A DNA stretch of 64,000 bases from Idiomarina piscisalsi. Lineage in GTDB: Bacteria; Pseudomonadota; Gammaproteobacteria; Enterobacterales; Alteromonadaceae. The stretch lies in contig NZ_CP022133.1 in assembly GCF_002211765.1 (NCBI RefSeq), positions 1,426,001 through 1,490,000 of the forward strand, in the 5' to 3' direction. Positions 46,315 through 55,619 of the stretch are shown piece by piece. The number at the start of each line of letters is the position of its first letter. Position 1 is the stretch's first letter. The notes beneath the pieces were generated by a model that was not told where the DNA came from, ran no database searches, and worked only from the letters and a program-made list of their open reading frames with translations. A program made the position numbers and the translations under genes.

Positions 46315-47684
46315 CGTAATTTATCTCCAATGACAGCATTCAGCAGTTTATCTAAACGAATATGCGGCAACGGCGAATCGGCCAGCGTAAAGTTTGGAAG
46401 AAAATGTGGATAGACATAGCCTTGTTGCCAATCATCTTTCGCAGGTAAGCGACCCGGAACATGAGGGGCGCCGACACGAACTAACGCACCTGATTCATCA
46501 ATTCCTTCAAGCACATTCGTACCGTTTTTAAGCTGCTTCCACTGGCTCGTGGACACGCCTGCAACGCTGAATAATTCAAAAGGAATACGTTCAAACTGAA
46601 GTTGTTGTCTTCCCTCCAATGTCAGTGCGTTGAGCAACCCAGTTAACTTTGTATGATCACTCGGAATAATACTGTCTGTCTTCGTCGCCACAAAGGCCAC
46701 TTTATCAATCTGCGGCGAAAACAAGCGTTTTAACAGACTGTTCTGACCGTAGTTAAAGCTTTGCATGATTTCAGTCAACGCCAGCTTCAATTCGTCAAAA
46801 TGAGACTCGCCCCCCTCAAGTGCCCCCAGCACATCGACCAGTATTAACTGTCGGTTAAAATGCCTGAAGTAGTTTTGATAAAAAGGTTTGATAACGTGTT
46901 CTTTATAATACTCAAACTTCTGTTCTAACAAACCTTGCCATGCGTTGGGTATGGGTTGCTTTAATGGCCATGGGAAAAAGTCCAGAGACGGCGTTCCCTC
47001 TAGCTCTCCGGGTAACACTAAACGCCCCGGCTGCAAAAGCTTCAGTCCTCGTGTTTTACACTCAGATAAGTACGCTCGGTAGGCACTGGCAACTATTTTC
47101 AACTGATTTTCGGCGTTGTCTTCTGTGGCGACTTCACTCAGCTCATAGAGCTTTTTTAACCACACTTCAGCCATCTCTTGTCGAGGCGTTGAGTCAATCA
47201 GTGTGCGTTGCTTTTCGGACCATTGCCTGTACGTGAGCGACAACAAAGGTAAATCAAGCAGCCACTCGCCCGGATAATCAATAATATCGACCGTCAGGCG
47301 ACGCTCATCCAGCACTCTACCGGCAATTCCCCGTTCTGGGTGGTACTTCAGCTCCACCCGAATTTCACTGACATCACGGGTCGACGCCGGCCACTTTCCC
47401 TGTGCGCTGGTCAGGCACTCCACTGCCTTTTCATAGTCAAAGCGCGGAGTATCCCAATTAGGGCTGGTGTGCAGCCGGCAACCGATAAGCCTTTGATGTT
47501 GGCGTACATTGAAATAAGGCAGGTTTTGCGACTCATTGGCATACAGCAACTGCTCTAAGACACCGGTTATTAATGCGGTTTTACCGGCACCACTTAAGCC
47601 TGTTACGGCCAACTTAATATGACGATCAAACCCGCGATGGATAAGATCGCGGGTCTGGCTTTTAAACTGCTTGATACGGCTCAC
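46311..47684 (-). CDS. ycjX: YcjX-family P-loop protein (DUF463)
   Basis: A 457-residue GTPase-like protein of the Psp regulon. The P-loop GLSGAGKTAL is at about 29-38, and VDIIDYPGEWLLDLP with VDVLGALEGGE are the other nucleotide-region landmarks. Its role is unknown; it goes with ycjF. It overlaps pspC and ycjF by four bases each, so the whole set is translationally linked. Confidence 0.92.
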   Translation of the reverse strand: MSRIKQFKSQTRDLIHRGFDRHIKLAVTGLSGAGKTALITGVLEQLLYANESQNLPYFNVRQHQRLIGCRLHTSPNWDTPRFDYEKAVECLTSAQGKWPASTRDVSEIRVELKYHPERGIAGRVLDERRLTVDIIDYPGEWLLDLPLLSLTYRQWSEKQRTLIDSTPRQEMAEVWLKKLYELSEVATEDNAENQLKIVASAYRAYLSECKTRGLKLLQPGRLVLPGELEGTPSLDFFPWPLKQPIPNAWQGLLEQKFEYYKEHVIKPFYQNYFRHFNRQLILVDVLGALEGGESHFDELKLALTEIMQSFNYGQNSLLKRLFSPQIDKVAFVATKTDSIIPSDHTKLTGLLNALTLEGRQQLQFERIPFELFSVAGVSTSQWKQLKNGTNVLEGIDESGALVRVGAPHVPGRLPAKDDWQQGYVYPHFLPNFTLADSPLPHIRLDKLLNAVIGDKLR

Positions 47685-48064
47685 AGACGATTAAATTCTC
47701 GCTGAAGGTTATAGTGATTGGAGGTTACGTACTTTTCCATCGATTGCAACTGTGCCTCCAACTCATCGAACTCACGCTTTATGTCATGTATGGCGTCTCT
47801 TGGTGGCTCACCGCCTTGCCAAACTCTGGTTTTAACGTCGACTCGGTGCGAGTTCATATCGGGCTTTTTTTTGTCGAGAATCAACCACCCTGCTAAATAC
47901 AACACAAAGAAAAAGCCTGATGCAAAGATTAACCCAGTAAAGAATACGACTCGTACTAACCAAGGCTCAATATTGAGGTAGTCCCCTAAGCCAGCGCAAA
48001 CACCAGCTATTTTGCCTTTTTCTGCATCACGAGTCAGCTCCCTGCGTGACTTGGAAATACTCAT
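47681..48064 (-). CDS. pspC: Phage shock protein C
   Basis: An inner-membrane sensor of the phage-shock response, 127 residues. The PspC domain is near the N terminus (KIAGVCAGLGDYLNIEPWLVRVVF), followed by a membrane helix and a short coiled part. With PspB it relieves the PspA-PspF lock when the membrane is damaged. It overlaps pspB and ycjX by four bases each. Confidence 0.94.
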   Translation of the reverse strand: MSISKSRRELTRDAEKGKIAGVCAGLGDYLNIEPWLVRVVFFTGLIFASGFFFVLYLAGWLILDKKKPDMNSHRVDVKTRVWQGGEPPRDAIHDIKREFDELEAQLQSMEKYVTSNHYNLQREFNRL

Positions 48065-48303
48065 TGTCTGTCCCTCCAGCCTGGTGAGTCAGCATCCAGA
48101 ATGCGTTCAAGCGTCTGCACGCGCTCACGAATACGTTTCGCCTGGTCGGCTAAGAGCGCAAGTGACTCGCGCTCTTCCTCATTCAGCCCCTGGTTCATTT
48201 GGCGTTTGCTGCGGTAATGCAAGATTATCCAAATTGGCGCAACAATCAGTACAAACAGAATCAGCGGCGCAACTAACATCCCGAAAATAGCTTCAATATC
48301 CAT
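48061..48303 (-). CDS. pspB: Phage shock protein B
   Basis: An 80-residue inner-membrane protein with one N-terminal helix (PLILFVLIVAPIWIILHY) and a leucine/arginine heptad tail (LNEEERESLALLADQAKRIRER). It cooperates with PspC. It lies 14 bases after pspA. Confidence 0.94.
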   Translation of the reverse strand: MDIEAIFGMLVAPLILFVLIVAPIWIILHYRSKRQMNQGLNEEERESLALLADQAKRIRERVQTLERILDADSPGWRDRQ

Positions 48304-48317
48304 CTTGATTTGCCTAT

Positions 48318-48995
48318 TTATTCAGAGTCTTTAGACGACTTTGATTTCATGCGAGCGCGCAGAGCTTCCAACTCTTCATCAACTTTGCCTTCATTTTCCA
48401 ATTCAGCAAACTCGTCGCGCAAGCTGCGTTTACCCATATCATAAGACTCTACTTGTGCTTCTAAGTCATCAATTTTTGCCTCGTAGCGGTCAAAACGCTG
48501 CATGGCATCATCTACTTTAGAGCTATCGACCTGTTTTTTCACCTGTAATCGGCTACTTGCAGTCTTCTGACGCATAAGGATTGCTTTTTGACGCGACTTA
48601 GCATCAGCCAGTTTTTCTTGAAGCTGCGCAATTTCATCGTTCAGTTTATCCAGCGACTCATCAACACGCTGCATTTCATTCTGTAACGCATCAACATTAT
48701 CCTGCGCGCGGCTTTTTTCAATCAGCGCCTGGCGAGCTAAGTCTTCGCGTTCCTTACTTAAAGCAAGCTCCGCTTTCGCTTCCCAGTCCGCGACTTCTTT
48801 TTCCATGCGCTCCTGTTGGCGTTGAATATCTTTTTTCTCAGCTAACAGTCGAGCTGATGTTGAACGAACTTCAACCAATGTGTCTTCCATTTCCTGGATA
48901 ATCAGACGCACCATTTTTTGCGGATCTTCGGCTTTATCTAATAACGCATTGATATTAGAGTTCACGATATCGCTAAAACGTGAAAAAATACCCAT
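48318..48995 (-). CDS. pspA: Phage shock protein A
   Basis: A 225-residue coiled-coil ESCRT-III-like protein that binds stressed membranes and represses PspF. It starts MGIFSRFSDIVNSNINALLDKAEDPQKM (amphipathic helix, then the conserved EDPQKM) and continues as long heptads rich in Lys, Glu and Gln. First gene of pspABC-ycjXF. Divergent from pspF. Confidence 0.96.
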   Translation of the reverse strand: MGIFSRFSDIVNSNINALLDKAEDPQKMVRLIIQEMEDTLVEVRSTSARLLAEKKDIQRQQERMEKEVADWEAKAELALSKEREDLARQALIEKSRAQDNVDALQNEMQRVDESLDKLNDEIAQLQEKLADAKSRQKAILMRQKTASSRLQVKKQVDSSKVDDAMQRFDRYEAKIDDLEAQVESYDMGKRSLRDEFAELENEGKVDEELEALRARMKSKSSKDSE

Positions 48996-49042
48996 AATAA
49001 ATTACCTCTTACATAGCTAATGATTTATTCGCTCATACATTA

Positions 49043-49059
49043 TTCAAGTATCGAGCCAA
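49043..49059 (-). promoter_or_regulatory. Candidate sigma-54 promoter of pspA
   Basis: On the minus strand TTGGCTCGATACTTGAA fits the -24/-12 pattern TTGGCAC-N5-TTGCT with GG and the -12 doublet ten bases apart, except that GC is GA. It lies about 50 bases upstream of pspA. PspF encoded beside it should activate it. The AT-rich stretch up to 49185 would hold the PspF sites, which I could not pin down. Confidence 0.6.
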
Positions 49060-49185
49060 CTTTTAAAAAATTAGTAATCAGCTGAATATTAAGGTTTTTT
49101 ATATTTTGTGACAGAGTCGGGTATTGCCTCGGTTCGTGAAATAGACTAATAATTAGCAAAAATAACTATAATTAAGGCTCAGTCG

Positions 49186-50265
49186 ATGAGTAACTCGCGT
49201 CCGTCAGACAATTTAATTGGCCAATCCAACAGCTTTGTTGAAGTTCTGGAGCAGGTTTCGCAAATAGCTCCGCTGAATAAGCCCGTACTTATCATTGGTG
49301 AACGCGGTACCGGTAAAGAACTCATAGCAGCGCGTTGTCATTACCTATCGCAACGCTGGCAGCAACAATACCTAACGCTCAACTGCGCAGCCTTAAACGA
49401 AAATTTATTAGACAGCGAGCTGTTCGGGCACGAGGCCGGCGCGTTTACCGGCGCAGCTAAGCGTCATGAAGGGCGTTTTGAAAGAGCCGATGGTGGCTCT
49501 TTATTTTTAGATGAGCTGGCGAACACATCATTACGAGTTCAGGAAAAGCTGTTGCGCGTCATCGAATACGGTCAATTTGAACGTGTCGGAGGACGTCAGC
49601 CGGTAAAAGTCGATACTCGCTTAATTGCGGCAACCAATGAAGATTTACCGACGCTTGCAGCGCAAGGTGAGTTCCGCTCTGATTTACTCGACCGTTTAGC
49701 CTTCGACGTTATAACACTGCCTCCGCTTAGAGAGCGACGTGAAGACATTATGTTGTTAGCGGAGCATTTTGCGGTGTCTATGGCTCGGGAAATGGAATTA
49801 GAATTGTTCAGTGGTTTTACCGAAAAAGCGCGTAAAATCATGCTGAATTATGATTGGCCCGGCAACGTTCGGGAGCTTAAAAATACGGTGGAACGGAGCC
49901 TTTACCGCTTAGGCAATGGTCATGTTCCTATCAATGATATTGTCTTGGATCCGTTTGACAGCCCATTTCGTCCCGGCGTTTCAGCAACGGCACGCACAGC
50001 TTCTTCGTCAGCGCTGAGCTCAGCATCTGAAGCGCCTGGCGATGCTAATGACTCAAAAGTCACTTCTGTATTAAAAGCCGATGAGCCGGTCGAATTTAAG
50101 CAGCTGTCGCAGGACTATGAAAAAGAATTACTCAAACAAGCGCTGCGTCTATCGCAGTTTAATCAAAAAAAGACAGCATCTTATCTTGGTTTAACCTATC
50201 ATCAGCTCAGAGGCTATTTAAAGAAATACCAACTGCTGGACGGGGCAGCCGCAAATAATGACTAA
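49186..50265 (+). CDS. pspF: PspF, sigma-54 activator of the phage-shock response
   Basis: A 359-residue enhancer-binding protein without a sensing domain. Walker A GERGTGKE (38-45), a perfect GAFTGA (85-90), the arginine-finger region and a C-terminal helix-turn-helix (QKKTASYLGLTYHQLRGYL) are all present. It is longer than E. coli PspF (325) because of a Ser/Ala linker before the DNA-binding end. It overlaps sapA by eight bases. Its target is the pspA promoter. Confidence 0.95.
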   Translation: MSNSRPSDNLIGQSNSFVEVLEQVSQIAPLNKPVLIIGERGTGKELIAARCHYLSQRWQQQYLTLNCAALNENLLDSELFGHEAGAFTGAAKRHEGRFERADGGSLFLDELANTSLRVQEKLLRVIEYGQFERVGGRQPVKVDTRLIAATNEDLPTLAAQGEFRSDLLDRLAFDVITLPPLRERREDIMLLAEHFAVSMAREMELELFSGFTEKARKIMLNYDWPGNVRELKNTVERSLYRLGNGHVPINDIVLDPFDSPFRPGVSATARTASSSALSSASEAPGDANDSKVTSVLKADEPVEFKQLSQDYEKELLKQALRLSQFNQKKTASYLGLTYHQLRGYLKKYQLLDGAAANND

Positions 50266-51889
50266 AGCGCTTTCTTTACTCATTTCCGCAACAACGATAT
50301 TACTTGCTGGCTGCGAGCCTGGTACAGAAGAAGTGACGCCATTATCAGAAGGCATTATTTATTGCTCTGAGGGCAACCCTGACACTTTCAACCCACAGCT
50401 CATCACATCGGGCACGACTGTTGATGCGACCGCCGCCCAACTTTATGACCGACTGATTGACTACGACGCTGAAAAGCAAACCTTTGTACCAGCGCTCGCC
50501 AAGCGCTGGGAGCCGCTCGACAACGGCACCCGTTATCGCTTCTATCTGCGTGAAGACGTCAAGTTTCACTCAACCGATTACTTTTCACCAACCCGTGACT
50601 TTAACGCAGAAGACGTTCGCTTTAGCTTTAACCGCTGGCTTGATGAAACCAGCCTTTATCACAACGTCGGTGGCGGCAGCTATCCATTCTTTAGCGCTAC
50701 CGGTCTGGATAAACTGATTCAGAAGGTTATCAAAGTCGATAAAATGACAGTCGACATCGTGCTGAATAACGCCGATAGCTCCTTTTTGGCAAATTTGGCT
50801 ACCGACTTTGCGATTATTCTCTCAGCGGAATATGCACAACAACTCTCGGTAAAAGACGTACCCTATCTAATTGACTTAAAGCCGATAGGCACCGGGCCTT
50901 ATCGTTTCGAAAGCTTCCGCAAAGATGTGTTGATACGCTACACAAAGCACCCTGAATATTGGCGGGAGGGTCCGGGTATTGAGCAGCTTGTTTACTCAAT
51001 TACCCCTAACGCCAACAAGCGAATGCTGAAGTTAGTGACCGGCGAATGTGATGTTATTCCCTACCCGCTAATCAGTGAGCTTCAAGCGCTCAATCGCGAC
51101 GATATTGTGGTCACAAATGAAGTAAGCCCTAATGTCTCTTTTTGGGCTTTCAATACAAAAAAGCCACCGTTTGATGACCCGTTAGTTCGACAGGCGCTTA
51201 GTCATGCTATTAACCGCCAGGCGATTATTGACACTATTTATTACGGTAACGCAGAGCTGGCACGCTCAATATTACCCCCAACATCCTGGGCTTACGACAA
51301 CCAGGGCATTCAATACGGCTACGACCCCGAAAAAGCCAGAAAGCTACTTGAAGAAGCCGGATATGAGCAATTAACTATTAATATCTGGGCAATGCCGGTA
51401 CAACGGGTTTACAACCCTAATGCACGCCGCATGGCTGAACTCATGCAGTCAGATCTTGCCCAGATTGGCGTCAATGCACGTATTGTCTCTTATGAGTGGA
51501 ATACCTTCAGACGACGCTTGTCACGGGGCGAGCACGATACCGTTTTAATCGGTTGGTACGCTGATAACGCTGACCCTGATAACTTCTTCAGGCCACTGCT
51601 AAGCTGCGCTGCCGTCGCTACCGGAGGAAATCGCGCCAACTGGTGTCATCCAGGCTTTGATGAGTTGCTCTACGAAGCCATATCAACCACTGATGCCGCA
51701 GAGCGAAAAGCGTTGTATCAAAGTGCACAACACATTCTGAATCAACAATTACCCCTTTTGCCTATTGCTCACTCACGTCGCTATCAGGCGCAGAAAAAAA
51801 CGGTTCGCGGTGTGCAGTTACCGCCGTATGGCGGCATTAACTTTCGTTTAGCCACCAAAGTGACACCGGCTGAGGAGAGCGCCCAATGA
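50258..51889 (+). CDS. sapA: SapA-like peptide-binding lipoprotein
   Basis: The periplasmic binding subunit of an ABC transporter of the peptide/nickel family, 543 residues. A lipobox (TTILLAGC, Cys about 19) anchors it. The binding domain shows IIYCSEGNPDTFNPQL, LDNGTRYRFYLREDVKFH and LIDLKPIGTGPYRFESF. Genes sapABCDF follow in order, so this is the Sap transporter, linked to resistance to antimicrobial peptides and to putrescine or potassium transport in enterics. Two coupled overlaps (pspF ahead, sapB behind) show it is in the pspF operon. Confidence 0.9.
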   Translation: MTKALSLLISATTILLAGCEPGTEEVTPLSEGIIYCSEGNPDTFNPQLITSGTTVDATAAQLYDRLIDYDAEKQTFVPALAKRWEPLDNGTRYRFYLREDVKFHSTDYFSPTRDFNAEDVRFSFNRWLDETSLYHNVGGGSYPFFSATGLDKLIQKVIKVDKMTVDIVLNNADSSFLANLATDFAIILSAEYAQQLSVKDVPYLIDLKPIGTGPYRFESFRKDVLIRYTKHPEYWREGPGIEQLVYSITPNANKRMLKLVTGECDVIPYPLISELQALNRDDIVVTNEVSPNVSFWAFNTKKPPFDDPLVRQALSHAINRQAIIDTIYYGNAELARSILPPTSWAYDNQGIQYGYDPEKARKLLEEAGYEQLTINIWAMPVQRVYNPNARRMAELMQSDLAQIGVNARIVSYEWNTFRRRLSRGEHDTVLIGWYADNADPDNFFRPLLSCAAVATGGNRANWCHPGFDELLYEAISTTDAAERKALYQSAQHILNQQLPLLPIAHSRRYQAQKKTVRGVQLPPYGGINFRLATKVTPAEESAQ

Positions 51890-52899
51890 TTCGTTACCTT
51901 AGCAGCCGTTTATTTGTCTTTATTATCGCGTTCTTTTTGCTGACGGTATTCACCTTCTCATTGAACTTCTTCTTCCCTGGCGACGCACTCACTAACATGA
52001 CTGGGGTACGGACTTTTAGTGATTACTACCCGATCCTATCGGAGGCCAGAGGCACGGATAAAAACATTGCCTTACAATACATTAATTACATGCAGCACCT
52101 TCTCTCCGGCAATTGGGGAGCGTCATTGAGTTCAGGTGACTATGTCTTTAAACAGGCGTACCAACACCTCTTCGCATCGCTCGAACTCATTATTGGCGCA
52201 TTGATTCTGGCGGTTATTATTGGCGTACCTAGTGGCGTTTTGGCCGCCACTCAGTTTCGAGGGCCCATTGACAAAAGCGTCATCAGCCTGGCAATGGCCG
52301 GCTATTCAATCCCCGTCTTCTGGCTTGCTCAGCTACTGATTTTATTTTTCGCCGTCAAACTAGACTGGCTGCCTATAACCGGACAAATAAACCCGCTGTA
52401 TGGCATTGCGCCTAAATCCGGAGCCATTTTGTTTGATATCGCATTGAGTGACTCGGACTATAAAGCAGCGGCCTTTCAGGATGCACTCAACCACTTGATT
52501 CTGCCAGTCATTATATTATCGATAATGCCAATGATGCTGCTGCTAAGGCTGATGCGTAATGCCACTCAGGAAATGCTACAAAAACCCTATGTGAAAGCGG
52601 CAAGAGCACGTGGTCTGAATGAGTTTCAGGTCTTATTAAAACACGCTGTGCCCAACGCAACGCAATCGGTTTTGCAGCAAGTACCACTGATTTTCAGTCT
52701 TCTACTCAGTAACAGTATTGTTATTGAGTCCATATTTAACTGGCCCGGCATAGGCAACTGGCTGGTACGAGCGATATTCGAAAGGGACTTTCCGGTCATA
52801 CAGGCCTGTGTACTTATCATCGCCTTTACCATTTTACTGTTTAACTTAATCGTGGATCTCTATCGTGGATGGCGATTCCCTATTGTAAGGCACGAATAA
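51886..52899 (+). CDS. sapB: SapB, ABC transporter permease
   Basis: An inner-membrane permease of 337 residues, of the DppB/OppB type, with about six helices and the EAA-loop-like stretch VKAARARGLNEFQVLLKHAVPNA (cytoplasmic docking for the ATPase). N terminus MIRYLSSRLFVFIIAFFLL. It overlaps sapA by four bases. Confidence 0.93.
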   Translation: MIRYLSSRLFVFIIAFFLLTVFTFSLNFFFPGDALTNMTGVRTFSDYYPILSEARGTDKNIALQYINYMQHLLSGNWGASLSSGDYVFKQAYQHLFASLELIIGALILAVIIGVPSGVLAATQFRGPIDKSVISLAMAGYSIPVFWLAQLLILFFAVKLDWLPITGQINPLYGIAPKSGAILFDIALSDSDYKAAAFQDALNHLILPVIILSIMPMMLLLRLMRNATQEMLQKPYVKAARARGLNEFQVLLKHAVPNATQSVLQQVPLIFSLLLSNSIVIESIFNWPGIGNWLVRAIFERDFPVIQACVLIIAFTILLFNLIVDLYRGWRFPIVRHE

Positions 52900-52900
52900 C

Positions 52901-53794
52901 ATGCCGCATATTAACCTTTACTACAAAGACGAGAACCCAAGCCCGCTGACGTTAGTATGGCGGCGTTTTAATCAGCGTCTGCTGTCCATGACGGCATTGT
53001 ACATACTGCTGGCAATGATTCTCGTGGTTATTTTCTCGCCCCTACTTGCGCCATATAGCACCTCCATGCAGTTTGCTAACGCAGTGTCTTTGCCGCCATC
53101 CTGGACGGATCAAGGCAATATTCAGTTCCTTATGGGAACCGATGATTTGGGTCGGGACATGTTGTCTCGGTTGCTCATTGGCAGTATTTACAGTTTAGGA
53201 CTGCCTATTCTTATGGTCGCCAGTTCATCGATCGTTGGCATGATTATCGGCGCTGTGTTGGGCATTGACCGCACCATTAAATATCAAACATTTTCGCGGG
53301 TATTTGACACCCTGCTGTCTATTCCGTCTTTTTTAATGGCGCTTATCATCATTGCAATACTGGGCACCGGATTATTTAACGTTGCGCTGGCCATTACGTT
53401 GTCATTGATACCGCAGTTTATTTTCGTGACCCGCAACGCCGTGCATCAGGAATGGCAAAAAGACTATGTCACCGCTTCACGCCTTAACGGTTGCTCTAAA
53501 CGCTATCTATTGTATCGGGTGATTTTGCCTAATATAACGCCCATATTGGTCATGCAACTGACGGTGTCTTTATCGGTTGCCATTATGGATATTGCGGCAC
53601 TAAGCTTCCTCGGTCTTGGCATACAGTCCCCAACGCCTGAATGGGGCAGCATGCTTGCCCGCAGCTTGGACGAAGTTTATTTATCGCCTTGGTCAATGGT
53701 GTTGCCGGGCGTTACCCTATTCATCACGATAATGTCGATAAATATTGTCGGCGACAGCTTACGCCGCGCGCTCAGCGAAAGGGTGAACAGTTAA
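52901..53794 (+). CDS. sapC: SapC, ABC transporter permease
   Basis: The second permease, 297 residues, OppC type, with a short cytoplasmic start and five to six helices. The docking loop is VTASRLNGCSKRYLLYRVILPN and LGLGIQSPTPEWGSML is the family hallmark. Its ATG is one base after the sapB stop. It ends TAATG, sharing a base with the sapD start. Confidence 0.93.
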   Translation: MPHINLYYKDENPSPLTLVWRRFNQRLLSMTALYILLAMILVVIFSPLLAPYSTSMQFANAVSLPPSWTDQGNIQFLMGTDDLGRDMLSRLLIGSIYSLGLPILMVASSSIVGMIIGAVLGIDRTIKYQTFSRVFDTLLSIPSFLMALIIIAILGTGLFNVALAITLSLIPQFIFVTRNAVHQEWQKDYVTASRLNGCSKRYLLYRVILPNITPILVMQLTVSLSVAIMDIAALSFLGLGIQSPTPEWGSMLARSLDEVYLSPWSMVLPGVTLFITIMSINIVGDSLRRALSERVNS

Positions 53795-54786
53795 TGCAGT
53801 TACTTGATATCCGCAATTTAACCGTTGAAATGAAAACGCCGCACGGCATCGTCCGGGTGTTAGATAAAGTGAACTTACAACTTGGTAAAGGCGAAATTCA
53901 CAGTCTTGTCGGCGAGTCCGGTTCGGGTAAAAGCCTGCTGGCAAAAGCCATTGTTGGTTTTGCCAACCCGAACTGGGATGTAACTGCGGATAGGCTTTGG
54001 TGGAATGGGCAGGACTTATTAGCAATGACCACCAAACAACGCCGCGCCATTACCGGCCGTGACATGGCGATGATTTTTCAAGACCCCTATTCCTATTTAG
54101 ACCCAAACAGTACTGTCGAACAGCAAATTGTTGAAGCCATTCCTGAGGGCGACGTGCGCGGTACCTTTATGAGACGCCGTGTGGACAGAAAAACACGTGT
54201 TAAACGATTATTGCACCGCGTAGGTATTCGCGATCACGAGTCAGTTATTGATAGTTACCCATTTGAGCTTTCACAAGGGGTCGCACAAAAAGTCAGTATC
54301 GCTATTGCCATCGCTCACCGCCCTCGTCTTCTTATTGCGGACGAACCAACCACAGCAATGGAGCCATCGACAAAACTACAAATTCATCGGTTGTTAGCCC
54401 GGCTGGCGGTTAGCCAAGATATGTCAGTGCTGCTCATATCGCAGGATTTAACCTCAATTTTGCCCGAAACCAAACAGTTGACCTTGTTGTATTGTGGTCA
54501 GCTCATGGAAACCGGGCCAGCAGAAGCGCTCATAACGAACCCTGCTCACCCTTACACTGACTCAATGTTAAGAATGTCACTACAAACTCAGCAGGAGCTG
54601 CCCCATAAAGCGCGTTTGCCAACTCTGCCCGGAGCTATTCCTACATTACGTCACATGCCCATTGGCTGCCGACTCGGACCGCGTTGTCCTTATGCTCAAA
54701 AGCAGTGCGTTAAAGCGCCTCTGGCAACACACCAACAACAGCGGGTTTTTCATTGTCACTTCCCACTTGTGGAGCCTGAATCATGA
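53794..54786 (+). CDS. sapD: SapD, ABC transporter ATPase
   Basis: A 330-residue ATP-binding subunit. It starts at the ATG of TAATG (53794). Walker A GESGSGKS, Walker B LLIADEPTTAME and the oligopeptide-type C-terminal GCRLGPRCPYAQKQC with cysteines are present. The signature motif is LSQGVAQK, slightly off LSGGQ. It pairs with SapF. Confidence 0.93.
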   Translation: MQLLDIRNLTVEMKTPHGIVRVLDKVNLQLGKGEIHSLVGESGSGKSLLAKAIVGFANPNWDVTADRLWWNGQDLLAMTTKQRRAITGRDMAMIFQDPYSYLDPNSTVEQQIVEAIPEGDVRGTFMRRRVDRKTRVKRLLHRVGIRDHESVIDSYPFELSQGVAQKVSIAIAIAHRPRLLIADEPTTAMEPSTKLQIHRLLARLAVSQDMSVLLISQDLTSILPETKQLTLLYCGQLMETGPAEALITNPAHPYTDSMLRMSLQTQQELPHKARLPTLPGAIPTLRHMPIGCRLGPRCPYAQKQCVKAPLATHQQQRVFHCHFPLVEPES

Positions 54787-55595
54787 GCCATCTACTGGAA
54801 GTGAAAAATTTGGGGAAAACCTACCGCCCTCGCAAAGCGTGGCCATGGAGCAAAAAATCCGTGGCGATTGAGCCTTTGTCTTTTCATATTGAGGCTGGCG
54901 AAACACTGGCGGTAATGGGCGAGACAGGCTCTGGTAAATCAACACTGGCTAAGATCATTGCCGGCGTTGATAGCCCCAGCTCAGGCGAGCTCTGGTTAAA
55001 TGGGCAAAAGCTCCATAACCAGCATTATCAGCAGCGTTGTCATAATATTCGAATGATTTTCCAGGACAGCGAAAACTCATTGAATACGCATTTGACGCTT
55101 CGTAAACAACTCGAAGAGCCGTTAAAATTTAATACGGACTTAACTGCGCAAGAACGCAATGAAAAAATCGACATTGCGCTGCGTCGCGTAGGAATGCTGA
55201 CTGAACACGGTGAATTTTATCCGCATATGCTGTCGAGCGGTCAAAAGCAGCGTGTTTGTATTGCTCGGGCTATCATTCTGGAGCCTCAGATTGTCGTTGC
55301 CGATGAAGCCTTGGTTGGACTCGACCCATCCGTTAGAGCTCAAATTATTAACCTTATGCTCAATCTCCAGCAAGATATGGGTATTTCGTATATTTTAGTG
55401 ACCCATTCACCGCAAATCGTGAAACACATTGCTGATAAGATATTAATTTTATATCGTGGTAAAATGATCGTGTTTGATAAAACAGACATAGTACTAGGTG
55501 ATGATCAGCAACCTTATGTTCATCAGTTGCTGCATGACCACTTAAATAAGCAGATTAAATTCAAAAGCGACAAAGCAAAAAAGATCGCTGACTAA
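54783..55595 (+). CDS. sapF: SapF, ABC transporter ATPase
   Basis: The second ATP-binding subunit, 270 residues. Walker A GETGSGKST, signature MLSSGQKQRVCIARA and Walker B IVVADEALVGLD (Asp-Glu) are visible. It overlaps sapD by four bases and is the last gene of pspF-sapABCDF. putP follows after 24 bases and may be read through. Confidence 0.93.
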   Translation: MSHLLEVKNLGKTYRPRKAWPWSKKSVAIEPLSFHIEAGETLAVMGETGSGKSTLAKIIAGVDSPSSGELWLNGQKLHNQHYQQRCHNIRMIFQDSENSLNTHLTLRKQLEEPLKFNTDLTAQERNEKIDIALRRVGMLTEHGEFYPHMLSSGQKQRVCIARAIILEPQIVVADEALVGLDPSVRAQIINLMLNLQQDMGISYILVTHSPQIVKHIADKILILYRGKMIVFDKTDIVLGDDQQPYVHQLLHDHLNKQIKFKSDKAKKIAD

Positions 55596-55619
55596 AAACC
55601 AAAACAACAGGAGTTTAAT

